64,000 nucleotides of DNA from Vicinamibacterales bacterium. GTDB lineage: Bacteria; Acidobacteriota; Vicinamibacteria; Vicinamibacterales; Fen-181. This document shows positions 8,226 to 16,623 of this stretch, piece by piece. Each line of letters opens with the position of its first letter. Positions within the stretch are counted from its first letter, which is position 1. The notes under the pieces are model-generated. The model did not search any database. It saw nothing but the letters and a program-made list of their open reading frames with translations, and was not told the DNA's origin. The DNA lies in contig DASXVO010000090.1 in NCBI GenBank assembly GCA_036504215.1, positions 1 to 64,000 on the forward strand. Direction: 5' to 3'. The position numbers and the translations under genes were made by a program.

Positions 8226-9623
8226 ATGCGAGTCGTTCTGGCGGACTTGAAAGGCAAGGTCGGATTCGTCTCGAAGGATACCGTCGCCGGGGGCTATGGC
8301 TCCCGGTTCACGCCCTTCTCGAAGACGACGAAGTGGGTGCATCGCTTCAAGAGCCAGTACCACGACACGCCCAGCGTCCACATGGCCTACGTGGCTGCCA
8401 TCTTCGCCCGCTGGGGACACGAAGTGGTGTCGACGCGGAGTGAACTGAAAGACGGCGACCTCGCCATCGTCTTGTCGTCGCTCGTGGACTACCGGCAGGA
8501 GACGACGTGGGCGGACGCAATGCGGGCGCGCGGCGTTCGGGTTGGTTTCGTGGGCCTGACCGCGTCGAAGATGCCCCAGTTGTTCGCCGACCACGCGGAC
8601 TTCATCCTCGACGGCGAACCCGAGGCCGGCATTGCCAGGCTCGCACAGGGGGAACGACTCGACGGCCTCTGCAAGAGCGAGGCAATCATGGACCTCGACT
8701 CGCTGCCGTTCCCGCGATGGGATTTGCTGGCGAGGGGAGAGGTGAAGCGCGGCTTTGGCATCCGGTTTCCACATCGGCCACTCGGCGCAACCTTCCCGCT
8801 GCTGGCGAGCCGCGGGTGCCCGGAGTTCTGCACCTACTGCCCGCACCGGATCCTGGCCGGCTATCGTACGCGGTCGGTGGGCAACGTCGTGGACGAAATT
8901 GCCGCAATGTGCGACCAGTCGCGCCGGCCGTACATCATCTTCCGGGATTCGCTGTTCTCCGAGCTGCGCGAGCGGATCCTCGAGTTGTGTGACGAGATCC
9001 GGGCGCGCGGCCTGCGGTTCCACTTCGAGTGCGAGACGCGGCTCGATCGGCTCGATTTCGACATCCTCAAGCAGCTGCACGCGGCCGGGATGCGGGCGAT
9101 GAGCTTCGGCGTGGAGTCGGTGTCGCCGCAGACGCTCAAGAAGGTGGGGCGCCGGCCCATTCCTCTCGAGCATCAGCGTAGGGTCCTCGAACACTGCCGC
9201 GAGCTGGGCATCGTCACGGCGGCGTTCTTCGTGCTTGGATTCCCGAGCGACGACTGGCAGTCGATTGCGGCCACGATTGATTTCGCGACCGAGCTCGGAC
9301 CAACCTTCGCGCAGTTCAAACTGCTCACGCCGTACCCCGGCACGCCACTGTTCAAGCAGATGCAACCGCTCGTGGTGGAACCCGACTGGGAGAAGTTCGA
9401 CGGTTTCACGCCGACGTTCACCCATCCGAACCTCAGCTCGGAGGAGCTGATGTTCCTGCTCGGCGCCGCCTATACGCACTTCTACATGCGGCCGTCGTAC
9501 CTGGCGAACCTCTTCAAGGTGCACAACCGGGGGGTGAGAAACTGGGTTGGTCGATTGGATCGTCGGGTCTCGATGAGAATCCAGCGGAGAGAGGCCGAGA
9601 TCATGAGACCGGTGACATGTTGA
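8226..9623 (+). CDS. B12-binding-domain radical SAM protein
   Basis: A 465-residue radical SAM enzyme of the cobalamin-binding-domain class. The N-terminal about 150 residues form the Rossmann-like B12-type domain (IVLSSLVDY, VGFVGLTASKMP, DFILDGEPEAGIARL). The cluster motif is C198-x3-C202-x2-C205 in RGCPEFCTYCPH, followed by MSFGVESVSPQTLKKVGR and the LTPYPGTPLF segment typical of this class. I see no classical DxHxxG B12 motif, so cobalamin use is uncertain. I start it at the ATG 8226 because GAGGGG lies just upstream and the protein then begins MRVVLADLKGKVGF. It overlaps the DegT aminotransferase gene by 7 bp. The substrate is unknown. Confidence 0.85.
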   Translation: MRVVLADLKGKVGFVSKDTVAGGYGSRFTPFSKTTKWVHRFKSQYHDTPSVHMAYVAAIFARWGHEVVSTRSELKDGDLAIVLSSLVDYRQETTWADAMRARGVRVGFVGLTASKMPQLFADHADFILDGEPEAGIARLAQGERLDGLCKSEAIMDLDSLPFPRWDLLARGEVKRGFGIRFPHRPLGATFPLLASRGCPEFCTYCPHRILAGYRTRSVGNVVDEIAAMCDQSRRPYIIFRDSLFSELRERILELCDEIRARGLRFHFECETRLDRLDFDILKQLHAAGMRAMSFGVESVSPQTLKKVGRRPIPLEHQRRVLEHCRELGIVTAAFFVLGFPSDDWQSIAATIDFATELGPTFAQFKLLTPYPGTPLFKQMQPLVVEPDWEKFDGFTPTFTHPNLSSEELMFLLGAAYTHFYMRPSYLANLFKVHNRGVRNWVGRLDRRVSMRIQRREAEIMRPVTC

Positions 9624-10900
9624 CGGCGATCTCCCGGTACGGCCCCAGGGTCCACCCGACGACCGAGCAGATTATTGCGGCTTGCCGAAAGCGAGGCGAG
9701 TTCACCCAGGGCCCGCAGGTGGCCGCCTTCGAGGAGGTATTCGCGAGACGAATTGGCGCGGGTCACGCCATCGCCTCTTCGTACGGCAGGATGGCATTCT
9801 ACTTCATCCTGAAGGCCCTCCAACTGCCTGCCGGCTCCGAGATCATCTGTCCAGCCCTCACCTTCTGGGGCGTGCCGGAACTCGCCCGCGTGGCCGGGCT
9901 GACCGTCCGGTTCGCCGACGTCGATCCCACGACCTTCTGCGTGGATCCTGTGGCGCTCGAACGCGCCATCACCGATCGGACGCGGGTCATCGTGCCGACG
10001 CACCTGTACGGCCTGCCCTGCGACATGGACGCGATCCTCGACATCGCCGGGCGTCACGACCTGCTGGTCGTCGAGGACTGCGCGCACGCCCTCGGAGCCA
10101 CCTATCGCGGCCGGTTGGTGGGAACGTTTGGTGACGGAGCTTTCTTCAGCTTCCAAACGCTCAAGCCGCTGAATGCCTACGGCGGCGGCATGGCGGTCGT
10201 GCGTGATGCCGATGTGGCGCGCAGGGTGCGGGCGCAGGTCGATGCGCTGCCGTGGCCGGACGAGAAACGGATCTCGAACAAGTTGCTCGTCGGCCGCCTG
10301 CAGCGGATGTTCACGCGACCTCGGGTGTTCACGTTCACGGGGTTCCCGATTCTGTGGGCTGCCAGCTGCACGAATGCCCAGCCGGATCTGTACCTCTGGG
10401 AGAAGATCCAATCGCTCGATCCACTTCCCGAGGATTACACCGAGCGCATGAGCAACGTGCAGGCGACGCTCGCCCTGGCAAGCCTCGATCACCTCGACCA
10501 GTGGACCGCGGAGACACGGTCGCACGCGCGCGTCATGAATGCGGCCCTCGGCGATATCCCGGGCGTGCAGGTGCCGGCCGAGCCGGCCGATCGAACGCAC
10601 GTCTATTACCAGTACTGCCTCTACGGGCCGGCCCGCGATGGTCTGGTGCGCCACTGCATTCGTCGCGGGGTGGATGTCGAAACCTTGCACGTCGATGTCT
10701 GCACGCGACTGGACCTGTTCGAGCGGGAGCGCGTGGCCGCGCCTGGTGCGGACCGCGCCGCTCAGGCAATCCAGGTGCCCGTGTACGCCTCACTGACCGA
10801 CCGCCAGCTGCGTCGAGTGACAAAGGTCGTCAGACGGGCGATCGCCCGCGGTGCGCCGATCGCCCCCGCGGCCATGCCTTCCAAGACGGAGGCGTCGTGA
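9617..10900 (+). CDS. DegT/DnrJ/EryC1/StrS-family PLP aminotransferase
   Basis: A 427-residue PLP enzyme of the sugar-aminotransferase/perosamine-synthase family. The PLP lysine is K183 in FSFQTLKPLNAYGGG, and the pyridine-nitrogen Asp region is VVEDCAHALG (152-160). It also shows the family's ICPALTFWGVPE and VIVPTHLYGLPCD segments. Members usually aminate keto-sugars on nucleotide diphosphates, but some use other carbonyls. Overlap with the upstream radical SAM gene (7 bp) and the downstream DedA gene (GTGA) indicates one operon and perhaps one modification pathway for a membrane or glycan component. Confidence 0.9.
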   Translation: MLTAISRYGPRVHPTTEQIIAACRKRGEFTQGPQVAAFEEVFARRIGAGHAIASSYGRMAFYFILKALQLPAGSEIICPALTFWGVPELARVAGLTVRFADVDPTTFCVDPVALERAITDRTRVIVPTHLYGLPCDMDAILDIAGRHDLLVVEDCAHALGATYRGRLVGTFGDGAFFSFQTLKPLNAYGGGMAVVRDADVARRVRAQVDALPWPDEKRISNKLLVGRLQRMFTRPRVFTFTGFPILWAASCTNAQPDLYLWEKIQSLDPLPEDYTERMSNVQATLALASLDHLDQWTAETRSHARVMNAALGDIPGVQVPAEPADRTHVYYQYCLYGPARDGLVRHCIRRGVDVETLHVDVCTRLDLFERERVAAPGADRAAQAIQVPVYASLTDRQLRRVTKVVRRAIARGAPIAPAAMPSKTEAS

Positions 10901-11496
10901 ACCCGGCGCACTGGCCCGGCGGTCTGGCGTACATCGTCGTGTTCATCGCCGCCATTCTCGAGGGCGAGGTGATCTTCGTGACAGCGAGCGTGCTCGTCGG
11001 GAAGGGCGAACTCCACCCGCTTGGAGTGCTCGTCGCCGGCGCGCTTGGCGGCTCGGTTGGCGATCAATTCTGGTATTACGCGCTTCGCGGCCGGCTGCAC
11101 CGCTGGCTCGAACGCTTCCCTCGAATCGCCCGCCATCAACGCGCGGTCGTTGCGCGCGTCCAGAGACACTCGACGATGATGACGCTCGGCTGCCGGTTCC
11201 TCCCGGGTCTGCGCGTCGCCATTCCCGCCGCGTGCGCATACGGCGGCGTGCCCCGCCTGAAGTTCACGACGCTGAACCTCATCAGCGCGTTCTGCTGGGC
11301 TGGGTCGATCATGTCGGTGGTTGCATGGGGAGGCCCGTCCGCAATGGCCTGGATTGGCCTCAAAGGCTGGTGGGCTGTGGTTGTGCCCGCCGTGACGATG
11401 ATCCTGTTCTTCCGATGGCTGGGCAGGATGTCAACGGAACTCGAAGACAAGAATACGGGCAGTGCCAGACAGGAAACGGGAAACGGAGAACGATGA
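10897..11496 (+). CDS. DedA-family membrane protein
   Basis: A 199-residue DedA/SNARE-associated family integral membrane protein. It has a hydrophobic N-terminal segment (GLAYIVVFIAAILEGEVIFVTASVL), the family signature GALGGSVGDQFWYYALRGR, and the conserved FLPGLRVAIPAACAYGGV loop, followed by two more membrane segments. DedA proteins act in lipid scrambling and membrane homeostasis in studied bacteria. The start is GTG 10897, overlapping the previous TGA as GTGA, which fixes the reading frame start and shows translational coupling. The last residues (KNTGSARQETGNGER) are low-complexity and run into a repeat array. Confidence 0.88.
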   Translation: MNPAHWPGGLAYIVVFIAAILEGEVIFVTASVLVGKGELHPLGVLVAGALGGSVGDQFWYYALRGRLHRWLERFPRIARHQRAVVARVQRHSTMMTLGCRFLPGLRVAIPAACAYGGVPRLKFTTLNLISAFCWAGSIMSVVAWGGPSAMAWIGLKGWWAVVVPAVTMILFFRWLGRMSTELEDKNTGSARQETGNGER

Positions 11497-11498
11497 GG

Positions 11499-11559
11499 CC
11501 TCCTTCATCCTTCCTCCTTCCTCCTTCATCCTTCCTTCTTGGTTCTTCCTCCCTCCTCC
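11499..11559. repeat. Degenerate pyrimidine tandem array (CCTTCCTCCTTCATC-like)
   Basis: About 60 bp of nearly pure C/T on the plus strand, made of imperfect CCTTC, CTCCTT and CATCCTT units. It spans the gap between the convergent DedA and nth stop codons and extends into the nth reading frame, where it encodes the odd C-terminal residues EEGGRTKKEG. It is likely slippage-derived. Confidence 0.8.
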
Positions 11560-12206
11560 CGCGAGGGGCACCACCGGCTGATGACGCAGGCACCACAGCG
11601 CGGCCGGATCGGCCGGCACACGTTCTGACCCCAGGTCACGAGATACAGGTTGATGTCGGCCCACCAGCGGCGATCCGCGACCCGGTAGAGCGCCTGCTCG
11701 GTCTGCTCCGGCGTCCGCGTCTTCACCCAGCCGAGACGGTTGGAGATGCGGTGCACGTGCGTGTCCACGCAGATGTTGTCCCGACTGTTGAAGGCGAGAA
11801 TCAGGACCAGATTGGCCGTCTTGCGGCCGACGCCAGGCAGCGTCAGCAACTCCTCCATCGTCGGTGGCACGCGCCCCGCGAAGCGCTCCAGCAACAGCCG
11901 GCAGGTCTCCCGGAGGTGCCGGGCCTTGTTCCGGTAGAAGCTCACCGGGTAGATCAGCTTCTCGATCCGCGAGATCGCCAGCCGCGCCATGCTATCCGGC
12001 GCGTCCGCCACCGCGAACAACCGCTCGGACGCAGCGTGCGTCGTGGCATCCTGCGTTCGCGCCGACAGGAGCGTGCTGACGAGCACATGGAAGGCGTGTC
12101 GCTGCCGCGCTTCCGCGATCTTCTCGATCGCCGGCAGCTCGTGGTCTTCGATCGCACGAGCGAGGGCCCGCATGACCTGGGGGATCGGAAGGGCGTGTGT
12201 AGCCAT
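11526..12206 (-). CDS. nth: Endonuclease III (DNA glycosylase/AP lyase)
   Basis: Base-excision-repair glycosylase that removes oxidised pyrimidines. The helix-hairpin-helix LPGVGRKTANLVL carries the catalytic Lys (K129), the catalytic Asp is D148 in CVDTHVHR, and the [4Fe-4S] cysteines fit C-x6-C-x2-C-x5-C exactly (C197, C204, C207, C213). I prefer the ATG at 12206 (GAGG just upstream; protein begins MATHALPIPQ). An in-frame ATG at 12254 would add 16 unconserved residues overlapping the previous stop. The C-terminal tail after the cluster is made of repeat DNA. Confidence 0.93.
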   Translation of the reverse strand: MATHALPIPQVMRALARAIEDHELPAIEKIAEARQRHAFHVLVSTLLSARTQDATTHAASERLFAVADAPDSMARLAISRIEKLIYPVSFYRNKARHLRETCRLLLERFAGRVPPTMEELLTLPGVGRKTANLVLILAFNSRDNICVDTHVHRISNRLGWVKTRTPEQTEQALYRVADRRWWADINLYLVTWGQNVCRPIRPRCGACVISRWCPSREEGGRTKKEG

Positions 12207-12250
12207 GATGCCTCGATCCAGTCTGCGGGGGGGCGTTTCCCCGCATTCTG

Positions 12251-13225
12251 TCACCGCACCGGCGTCAGCGGTTCAGCCCCGCCCAAGACCGCCAGCACGT
12301 TGCTCACGGCAAGGTCGGCCATCGCAGTGCGCGTCTCGGTCGTCGCGCTTCCGAGATGCGGTGCCAGCACCACGTTCTCCAGGGCCAGCAGATCCGGATG
12401 GACCTGCGGTTCGCGCTCGTAGACGTCGAGCGCGGCGCCCGCAATCAGCCGCTCACCGAGCGCCCACGCGAGTGCCTCCTCGTCGACGACGGGACCGCGT
12501 GCGGTGTTGATCAGATAAGCCGACCGCTTCATGCGCGTCAGCGCGTGACGGTCGATCAGGTGCCGTGTCACAGGAGTCAGCGGCACGTGGACCGACACAA
12601 CATCCGCCGAGGCGAGCAACTCGTCGAGTGTCACGGCCTGCATCGGGGGCTGGGGCATTGGGCTCCGCGTGGCGGGCGGCGTTTGGCCTTCGAGCGAATG
12701 ATAGACGACGCTCATGCCGAAGGCCGCCGCGCGCGACGCCACGGCGGCGCCGATCCGGCCCATGCCGACGATGCCGAGGCATTTTCCGCGCAGTTCCGTC
12801 CCGAGCATGAAGTCGAGCGCCCAGCCCTGCCATGCCCCACGCCGCACCAGGCGATCACCCTCGGCCACACGGCGCGTGACACTCAGGATCAGAGCCCACG
12901 CGAACTCGGCGGTCGCCTCGGTGAGCACGTCAGGGGTGTTCGTCACCGCGATCCCGCGTGCCGTGGCGGCCGCCACGTCGATGTTGTCGTAGCCGACTGC
13001 GATATTGGCGACGATGCGGAGATCGCGTCCTCTCTCGATGACCTCGCGATCGATCCGGTCGGTCAGCAGGCACAGCAACCCGAGCTTGCCCGGCAGCCGC
13101 GCGAGCAGTTCGTCACGCGAGATGGCCTGTTCGCCGGTGTACAGGTCCACCTCGCATGCCGCTTCCAGCCGTGAGAGCACGGATGAAGGGACACGTCGAG
13201 TGAGCAGGACAGGAAATGTGGACAT
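12251..13225 (-). CDS. D-2-hydroxyacid dehydrogenase, glyoxylate/hydroxypyruvate reductase-like
   Basis: A 324-residue NAD(P)-dependent D-isomer-specific 2-hydroxyacid dehydrogenase. The Rossmann motif is LGIVGMGRIGAAVA, the substrate/catalytic Arg lies in NTARGPVVDEEAL, Glu is in the following helix region, and the catalytic His is in LAPHLGSATTETR. NIAVGYDNIDV and NTPDVLTEATAEFAW match the GyaR/GRHPR glyoxylate reductase branch more than phosphoglycerate dehydrogenase, and there is no ACT domain. It is likely cytoplasmic and in glycerate/glyoxylate metabolism. It ends just before nth and starts 9 bp after the small YHS-type gene. Confidence 0.9.
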   Translation of the reverse strand: MSTFPVLLTRRVPSSVLSRLEAACEVDLYTGEQAISRDELLARLPGKLGLLCLLTDRIDREVIERGRDLRIVANIAVGYDNIDVAAATARGIAVTNTPDVLTEATAEFAWALILSVTRRVAEGDRLVRRGAWQGWALDFMLGTELRGKCLGIVGMGRIGAAVASRAAAFGMSVVYHSLEGQTPPATRSPMPQPPMQAVTLDELLASADVVSVHVPLTPVTRHLIDRHALTRMKRSAYLINTARGPVVDEEALAWALGERLIAGAALDVYEREPQVHPDLLALENVVLAPHLGSATTETRTAMADLAVSNVLAVLGGAEPLTPVR

Positions 13226-13234
13226 GGGTCGATC

Positions 13235-13513
13235 TCACGTCCGGGCCTTGTAGGCCTCTCGGCACTTCTCGGAGCAGAAGTATCGCACGGCGCCGCCACG
13301 CTCGGTCAACGCGACGGCATTGGCCGGCGGCAGGAACGTGCCGCACACCGGATCCCGAACCATCGCCACTCCACGATCGGGCGGCCCGGTCGATCGTCCC
13401 CTCGAGTGCGGCGGTGTGGCACCGTCGATGATGCTCGAGACGAGGCGCCAGAAGGCGCGTCCCACGAGCATCAGGAGAATGAAGAGGAGGAGGAATCGGA
13501 GCACGAATCCCAT
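13235..13513 (-). CDS. Small membrane-anchored YHS/TRASH-type cysteine motif protein (PP0621-like)
   Basis: A 92-residue protein with one N-terminal membrane helix (VLRFLLLFILLMLVGRAFW), a Pro/Gly/Ser linker, then a small metal-type Cys domain: MVRDPVCGTFLPP followed by VRYFCSEKCREAYK. The DPVCG...FCSEKC pattern is that of YHS/TRASH domains, which bind or sense metals. The layout resembles the PP0621 family. Its function is not known. It sits in the long minus-strand run, 5 bp after the TPR gene stop. Confidence 0.75.
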   Translation of the reverse strand: MGFVLRFLLLFILLMLVGRAFWRLVSSIIDGATPPHSRGRSTGPPDRGVAMVRDPVCGTFLPPANAVALTERGGAVRYFCSEKCREAYKART

Positions 13514-13518
13514 CGCGC

Positions 13519-14160
13519 CTACGCGCCCGGCTTGCTGCCGGCGCCTCCGATGCCCGGATGCGCGGACTTCAACCCCTGCAGCGCACGCTTGGCGGTCTCG
13601 GCTTCAGGGCTCGTCGGCGCCAACTCAATCAGCTTCTGCCACGTGGTCGCCGCTCCCTGGATATCCTGCTTTCCGAACGCCTGCACAATCCCCTGGTTGA
13701 GCATCGTCTTCGCGTGCTTCGGATCGAGGCCCAGCGAATGATCGAACTGCTGCAGGGCGCGGTCGGGCTGGTTCGCGTAGTAGTAGGCGACGCCGAGGTC
13801 GGTGCTGACGTTGGCGTCCTTCGGATTCAGCTTCAGCGCGTCCTCGTACCACTTGATCGCGTCGGCGTACCGTTCGGCATCGAAGTAGAGGTTGCCAAGT
13901 TGCACCCGGATGTCCGCGTCGTTCGGGTTCTTCTCCGCGCTGGCGACCATCGTGCGGGCCTGGGCCTCGTCGAGCGGACGTGGGGCCTGCGCCGGGGGCA
14001 TGGCACCTGGCTGCGGCTGGCCGGCGGGGGCCGCCTGCTGTGTCACGGCAACGGGCGCGGCAACCGGCCGGGGTCCGGCAGCCTGGCTCCCGAGGACCCA
14101 GCCGACGATGAGGCCGAAGAACGCGCCGGCAACGGCGAAGACGATGGATTCCGGTTTCAT
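13519..14160 (-). CDS. Tetratricopeptide repeat protein with N-terminal membrane anchor
   Basis: A 213-residue protein. An N-terminal hydrophobic segment (IVFAVAGAFFGLIVGWVLG) may act as an uncleaved anchor, followed by a Pro/Ala/Gln-rich linker. At least three TPR-like helical pairs follow (VQLGNLYFDAERYADAIKWY, LGVAYYYANQPDRALQQF, LNQGIVQAFGKQDIQGAATTW). It probably scaffolds protein contacts on the cell-membrane face. No enzymatic domain is present. Confidence 0.8.
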   Translation of the reverse strand: MKPESIVFAVAGAFFGLIVGWVLGSQAAGPRPVAAPVAVTQQAAPAGQPQPGAMPPAQAPRPLDEAQARTMVASAEKNPNDADIRVQLGNLYFDAERYADAIKWYEDALKLNPKDANVSTDLGVAYYYANQPDRALQQFDHSLGLDPKHAKTMLNQGIVQAFGKQDIQGAATTWQKLIELAPTSPEAETAKRALQGLKSAHPGIGGAGSKPGA

Positions 14161-14173
14161 AGGAAGGTACCGA

Positions 14174-14887
14174 TCATAGCAGCGTGCGGCGGAACCAGTC
14201 CACCAGCGAGGCCACGAGGTCGGGCTGCCGAACGAGCATCGTCGTGCCGTGTCCGGCTCCGTTCAGCACCCGCAGGTCGCGCGTGCCCGTGCCCTGGGTC
14301 ACCAGCTTGCGCGCGGAGTTCGTCGAGTAGTTGTCCTCCTGGCTCGTGATGAGCAAGGCCGGACGAGTGCCGTATTTCAGCATGGCCGCCTCGGGCCTGA
14401 GCCCACGGTACTCGAGTCCCGGTGAGAGAAGCACCAGCGAGCGCACGGTCAGGTCGTTCTGCGCGAAGAGGGCCGCCACGTTCGCGCCGATCGACGCGCC
14501 GGCAATGCCCACGCGCCCGGGAATCGCTTCGCGGCGTGCGGCGAGGAACGCCCGTGCGGCCTTCACGTCCAGCTGAAGGCGGGTCGCGTCCTGCGAGCCG
14601 CTTCCGGCCGGCGCCGGATCGGATGCGCCGTGCCCGCGAAAGTCCAATGTCAGTACCACGAAGCCCGCGTCCACCAGGCGGGATGCGACAGCGTTCCAGT
14701 CCTCGCGCGATCGTGTCTGCATGTGCAGCAGGATCACCGCTGGCCCGGGCCTGGACGGCAGGTAGAGTGAAGCCGCGATCGTGACGCCGTCATCCGTGCG
14801 GAGCGACACGTCCTGCGACGTCGCCGCCAGGAGGCTGGCGGCGGACAGGACGGACAGCACGGCAACCAGGCAGAACCGACGCATCAT
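14174..14887 (-). CDS. Exported alpha/beta hydrolase
   Basis: A 237-residue alpha/beta-hydrolase of the dienelactone hydrolase/lipase-like group. From MMRRFCLVAVLSVLSAASLLAATSQ it has a signal peptide. The nucleophile elbow is GIAGASIGANVAAL (G-A-S-I-G), the oxyanion region VILLHMQTRSREDW, and DFRGHGASD precedes it. The acid is probably in ITSQEDNYS and the histidine in LNGAGHGTTML. I take the ATG at 14887, which is 4 bp from the pdxJ stop; a longer in-frame start at 15004 would only add arginine/serine-rich residues antisense-like in character. The substrate is unknown. Confidence 0.8.
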   Translation of the reverse strand: MMRRFCLVAVLSVLSAASLLAATSQDVSLRTDDGVTIAASLYLPSRPGPAVILLHMQTRSREDWNAVASRLVDAGFVVLTLDFRGHGASDPAPAGSGSQDATRLQLDVKAARAFLAARREAIPGRVGIAGASIGANVAALFAQNDLTVRSLVLLSPGLEYRGLRPEAAMLKYGTRPALLITSQEDNYSTNSARKLVTQGTGTRDLRVLNGAGHGTTMLVRQPDLVASLVDWFRRTLL

Positions 14888-14891
14888 CCGG

Positions 14892-15599
14892 TCATCCGAG
14901 CAGCGCCACCATCTCGGCGACGGCGCGCTCGAGGCCGACGAGGGCGGCACGCGCAACGATGCTGTGGCCAATGTTGAGCTCGACGATCTCGCGAATGGCG
15001 GCAATCGGGTGGATATTGACGTACGTCAGTCCGTGGCCGGCGAGCACCTCGAGGCCCTGGGCCGAGGCGGCCCCCGCCGCCCGCTTCACGACTTCCAGCC
15101 GGGCCGGCCGGTCGGCTGGTGTCGCATCGGCGTAGCCGCCAGTGTTGATCTCGATGGCGTGGGCACCAACCTCACGCGACGCGGTCACCTGGGTGACGTC
15201 GGGATCGATGAAGATGGAGACGCGGATGCCTCCCGCGCGGAGCGTCGCGACCGCGTCGCACACCGTCGCCCGGTTCGCGACGACATCGAGGCCGCCCTGC
15301 GTGGTGAGTTCGTGCGGTTGCTCGGGAACGAGTGTGACCTGATCGGGTTTCAATCGGCCGGCAATGGCCGTCATCTCCGGGGTTGCGGCCATCTCGATGT
15401 TCAGCTTGGTCGAGACGACCTGACGCAGCAATTCGACGTCGCGATCCTTGATGTGGCGCCGATCGCCGCGCAGGTGCACCGTGATGCCCTGGGCACCGGC
15501 CAACTCCGCGAGGATGGCGGCAGCCACGGGTTCCGGCTCGCGTGCCTTTCGCGCCTCGCGGATCGTCGCAATGTGATCGATGTTGACAGCCAGTCGCAT
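14892..15599 (-). CDS. pdxJ: Pyridoxine 5'-phosphate synthase
   Basis: Condenses 3-amino-2-oxopropyl phosphate with 1-deoxyxylulose 5-phosphate to form pyridoxine 5'-phosphate. It begins MRLAVNIDHIATIREARK, the universal PdxJ N-terminus, and continues with ITVHLRGDRRHIKDRDV, LNIEMAAT, VTLVPEQPHELTTQGG and GHGLTYVN. The start at 15599 has a good AAGGAG site upstream and gives 235 residues, the family size. It lies 35 bp downstream of the LsrF-like aldolase gene in the same orientation. Confidence 0.96.
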   Translation of the reverse strand: MRLAVNIDHIATIREARKAREPEPVAAAILAELAGAQGITVHLRGDRRHIKDRDVELLRQVVSTKLNIEMAATPEMTAIAGRLKPDQVTLVPEQPHELTTQGGLDVVANRATVCDAVATLRAGGIRVSIFIDPDVTQVTASREVGAHAIEINTGGYADATPADRPARLEVVKRAAGAASAQGLEVLAGHGLTYVNIHPIAAIREIVELNIGHSIVARAALVGLERAVAEMVALLG

Positions 15600-15634
15600 T
15601 GGATGACTCCTTGTCGCGGTCTGGACGGCGGGCG

Positions 15635-16534
15635 CTAGCCGACGAGCGCGGGCTTCTGCTCGTGCTTGAGCGTTTGGTACAGCTCGAACGCGTGCTCCGG
15701 CTTCATCAGCTCGTGCACGACCTTCCGCACCGCCTGGATCATCGCGATTGGCGCTTCGGACTGGAAGATGTTCCGGCCCATGTCCACGCCCGTCGCGCCC
15801 TCGGTCACCGCACGGAAGGCCATCGTCAGCGCATCGAGCTCGGGCCGTTTCTTCCCGCCAGCCATGACGATTGGCACCGGGCACGAGGCCGTGACCGTCT
15901 CGAAACCTCTCTCGACGTAGTAGGTCTTCACAAACTGGGCGCCGAGTTCGGCGCAGATCCGTGTGGCCAGCCGAAAGTACTGCGCGTCGCGGACCATGTC
16001 CTTGCCAACCGCCGTCACGCCGAGCGTCGGCAGACCGTATCGGTTACCCATGTCCACCATGCGGGTCATGTTGTTGACCGTCTGCGTCTCGTACTCGCCG
16101 CCGATGAACACCTGGATGGCCATCGCCGAGACGTTCATGCGCAGCGCATCCTCGACGTCCACGGCCAGCAACTCGTGCGACAGTTCCTTGCGGATGCTCG
16201 GGCCGCCGCTCGCGCGCATCACCACCCCGTGGCCGAACGCCGGGGACACGGTGGTGCGCAGGATGCCGCGCGTCAGCATCAACGCATCGCAGTAGGGAAG
16301 CAACGGCAGGATGTTGACGTCGATGCGCTCGAGACCGGACGTCGGCCCGAGGAAGTAGCCGTGATCGATGGCCAGCATCACCGTGCGGCCGGACCGCGGG
16401 TTGAAAATGCGCGCCAGACGGTTCTGCATCCCCCAGTCGAGCGACCCGGCTCCCTTGAGGAAGAACGCCTCGTTGCGGGCCGGGATATCGAAGTGGTAGT
16501 CCTTGCTCTCTTTCAGGTTGTCGAGGTCTGCCAT
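15635..16534 (-). CDS. DeoC/LacD-type class I aldolase, LsrF-like
   Basis: A 299-residue aldolase/thiolase of the DhnA group (COG1830), closest in pattern to LsrF (3-hydroxy-5-phosphonooxypentane-2,4-dione thiolase): [57 protein letters not shown] (Schiff-base Lys) and [10 protein letters not shown]. No other lsr gene is near, so AI-2 degradation should not be assumed; related archaeal-type enzymes act as fructose-bisphosphate aldolases or in aromatic amino acid synthesis. I chose the start at 16534 for its AAGGAG site. It lies 89 bp from glmM and 35 bp from pdxJ. Confidence 0.85.
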   Translation of the reverse strand: MADLDNLKESKDYHFDIPARNEAFFLKGAGSLDWGMQNRLARIFNPRSGRTVMLAIDHGYFLGPTSGLERIDVNILPLLPYCDALMLTRGILRTTVSPAFGHGVVMRASGGPSIRKELSHELLAVDVEDALRMNVSAMAIQVFIGGEYETQTVNNMTRMVDMGNRYGLPTLGVTAVGKDMVRDAQYFRLATRICAELGAQFVKTYYVERGFETVTASCPVPIVMAGGKKRPELDALTMAFRAVTEGATGVDMGRNIFQSEAPIAMIQAVRKVVHELMKPEHAFELYQTLKHEQKPALVG

Positions 16535-16623
16535 GAGTACCGCTCTCCTTCGACGGGCAGCTGGCCATCCATGACGCATGACGCCGACGTGAGACGGCCG
16601 CGCCAGCGGGTTCCTGCGGACGG

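Noticed and set aside
15600-15884. Upstream extension of pdxJ to 330 residues
   Set aside because: It overlaps the aldolase gene and lacks PdxJ similarity; MRLAVNIDHIAT is the universal N-terminus.
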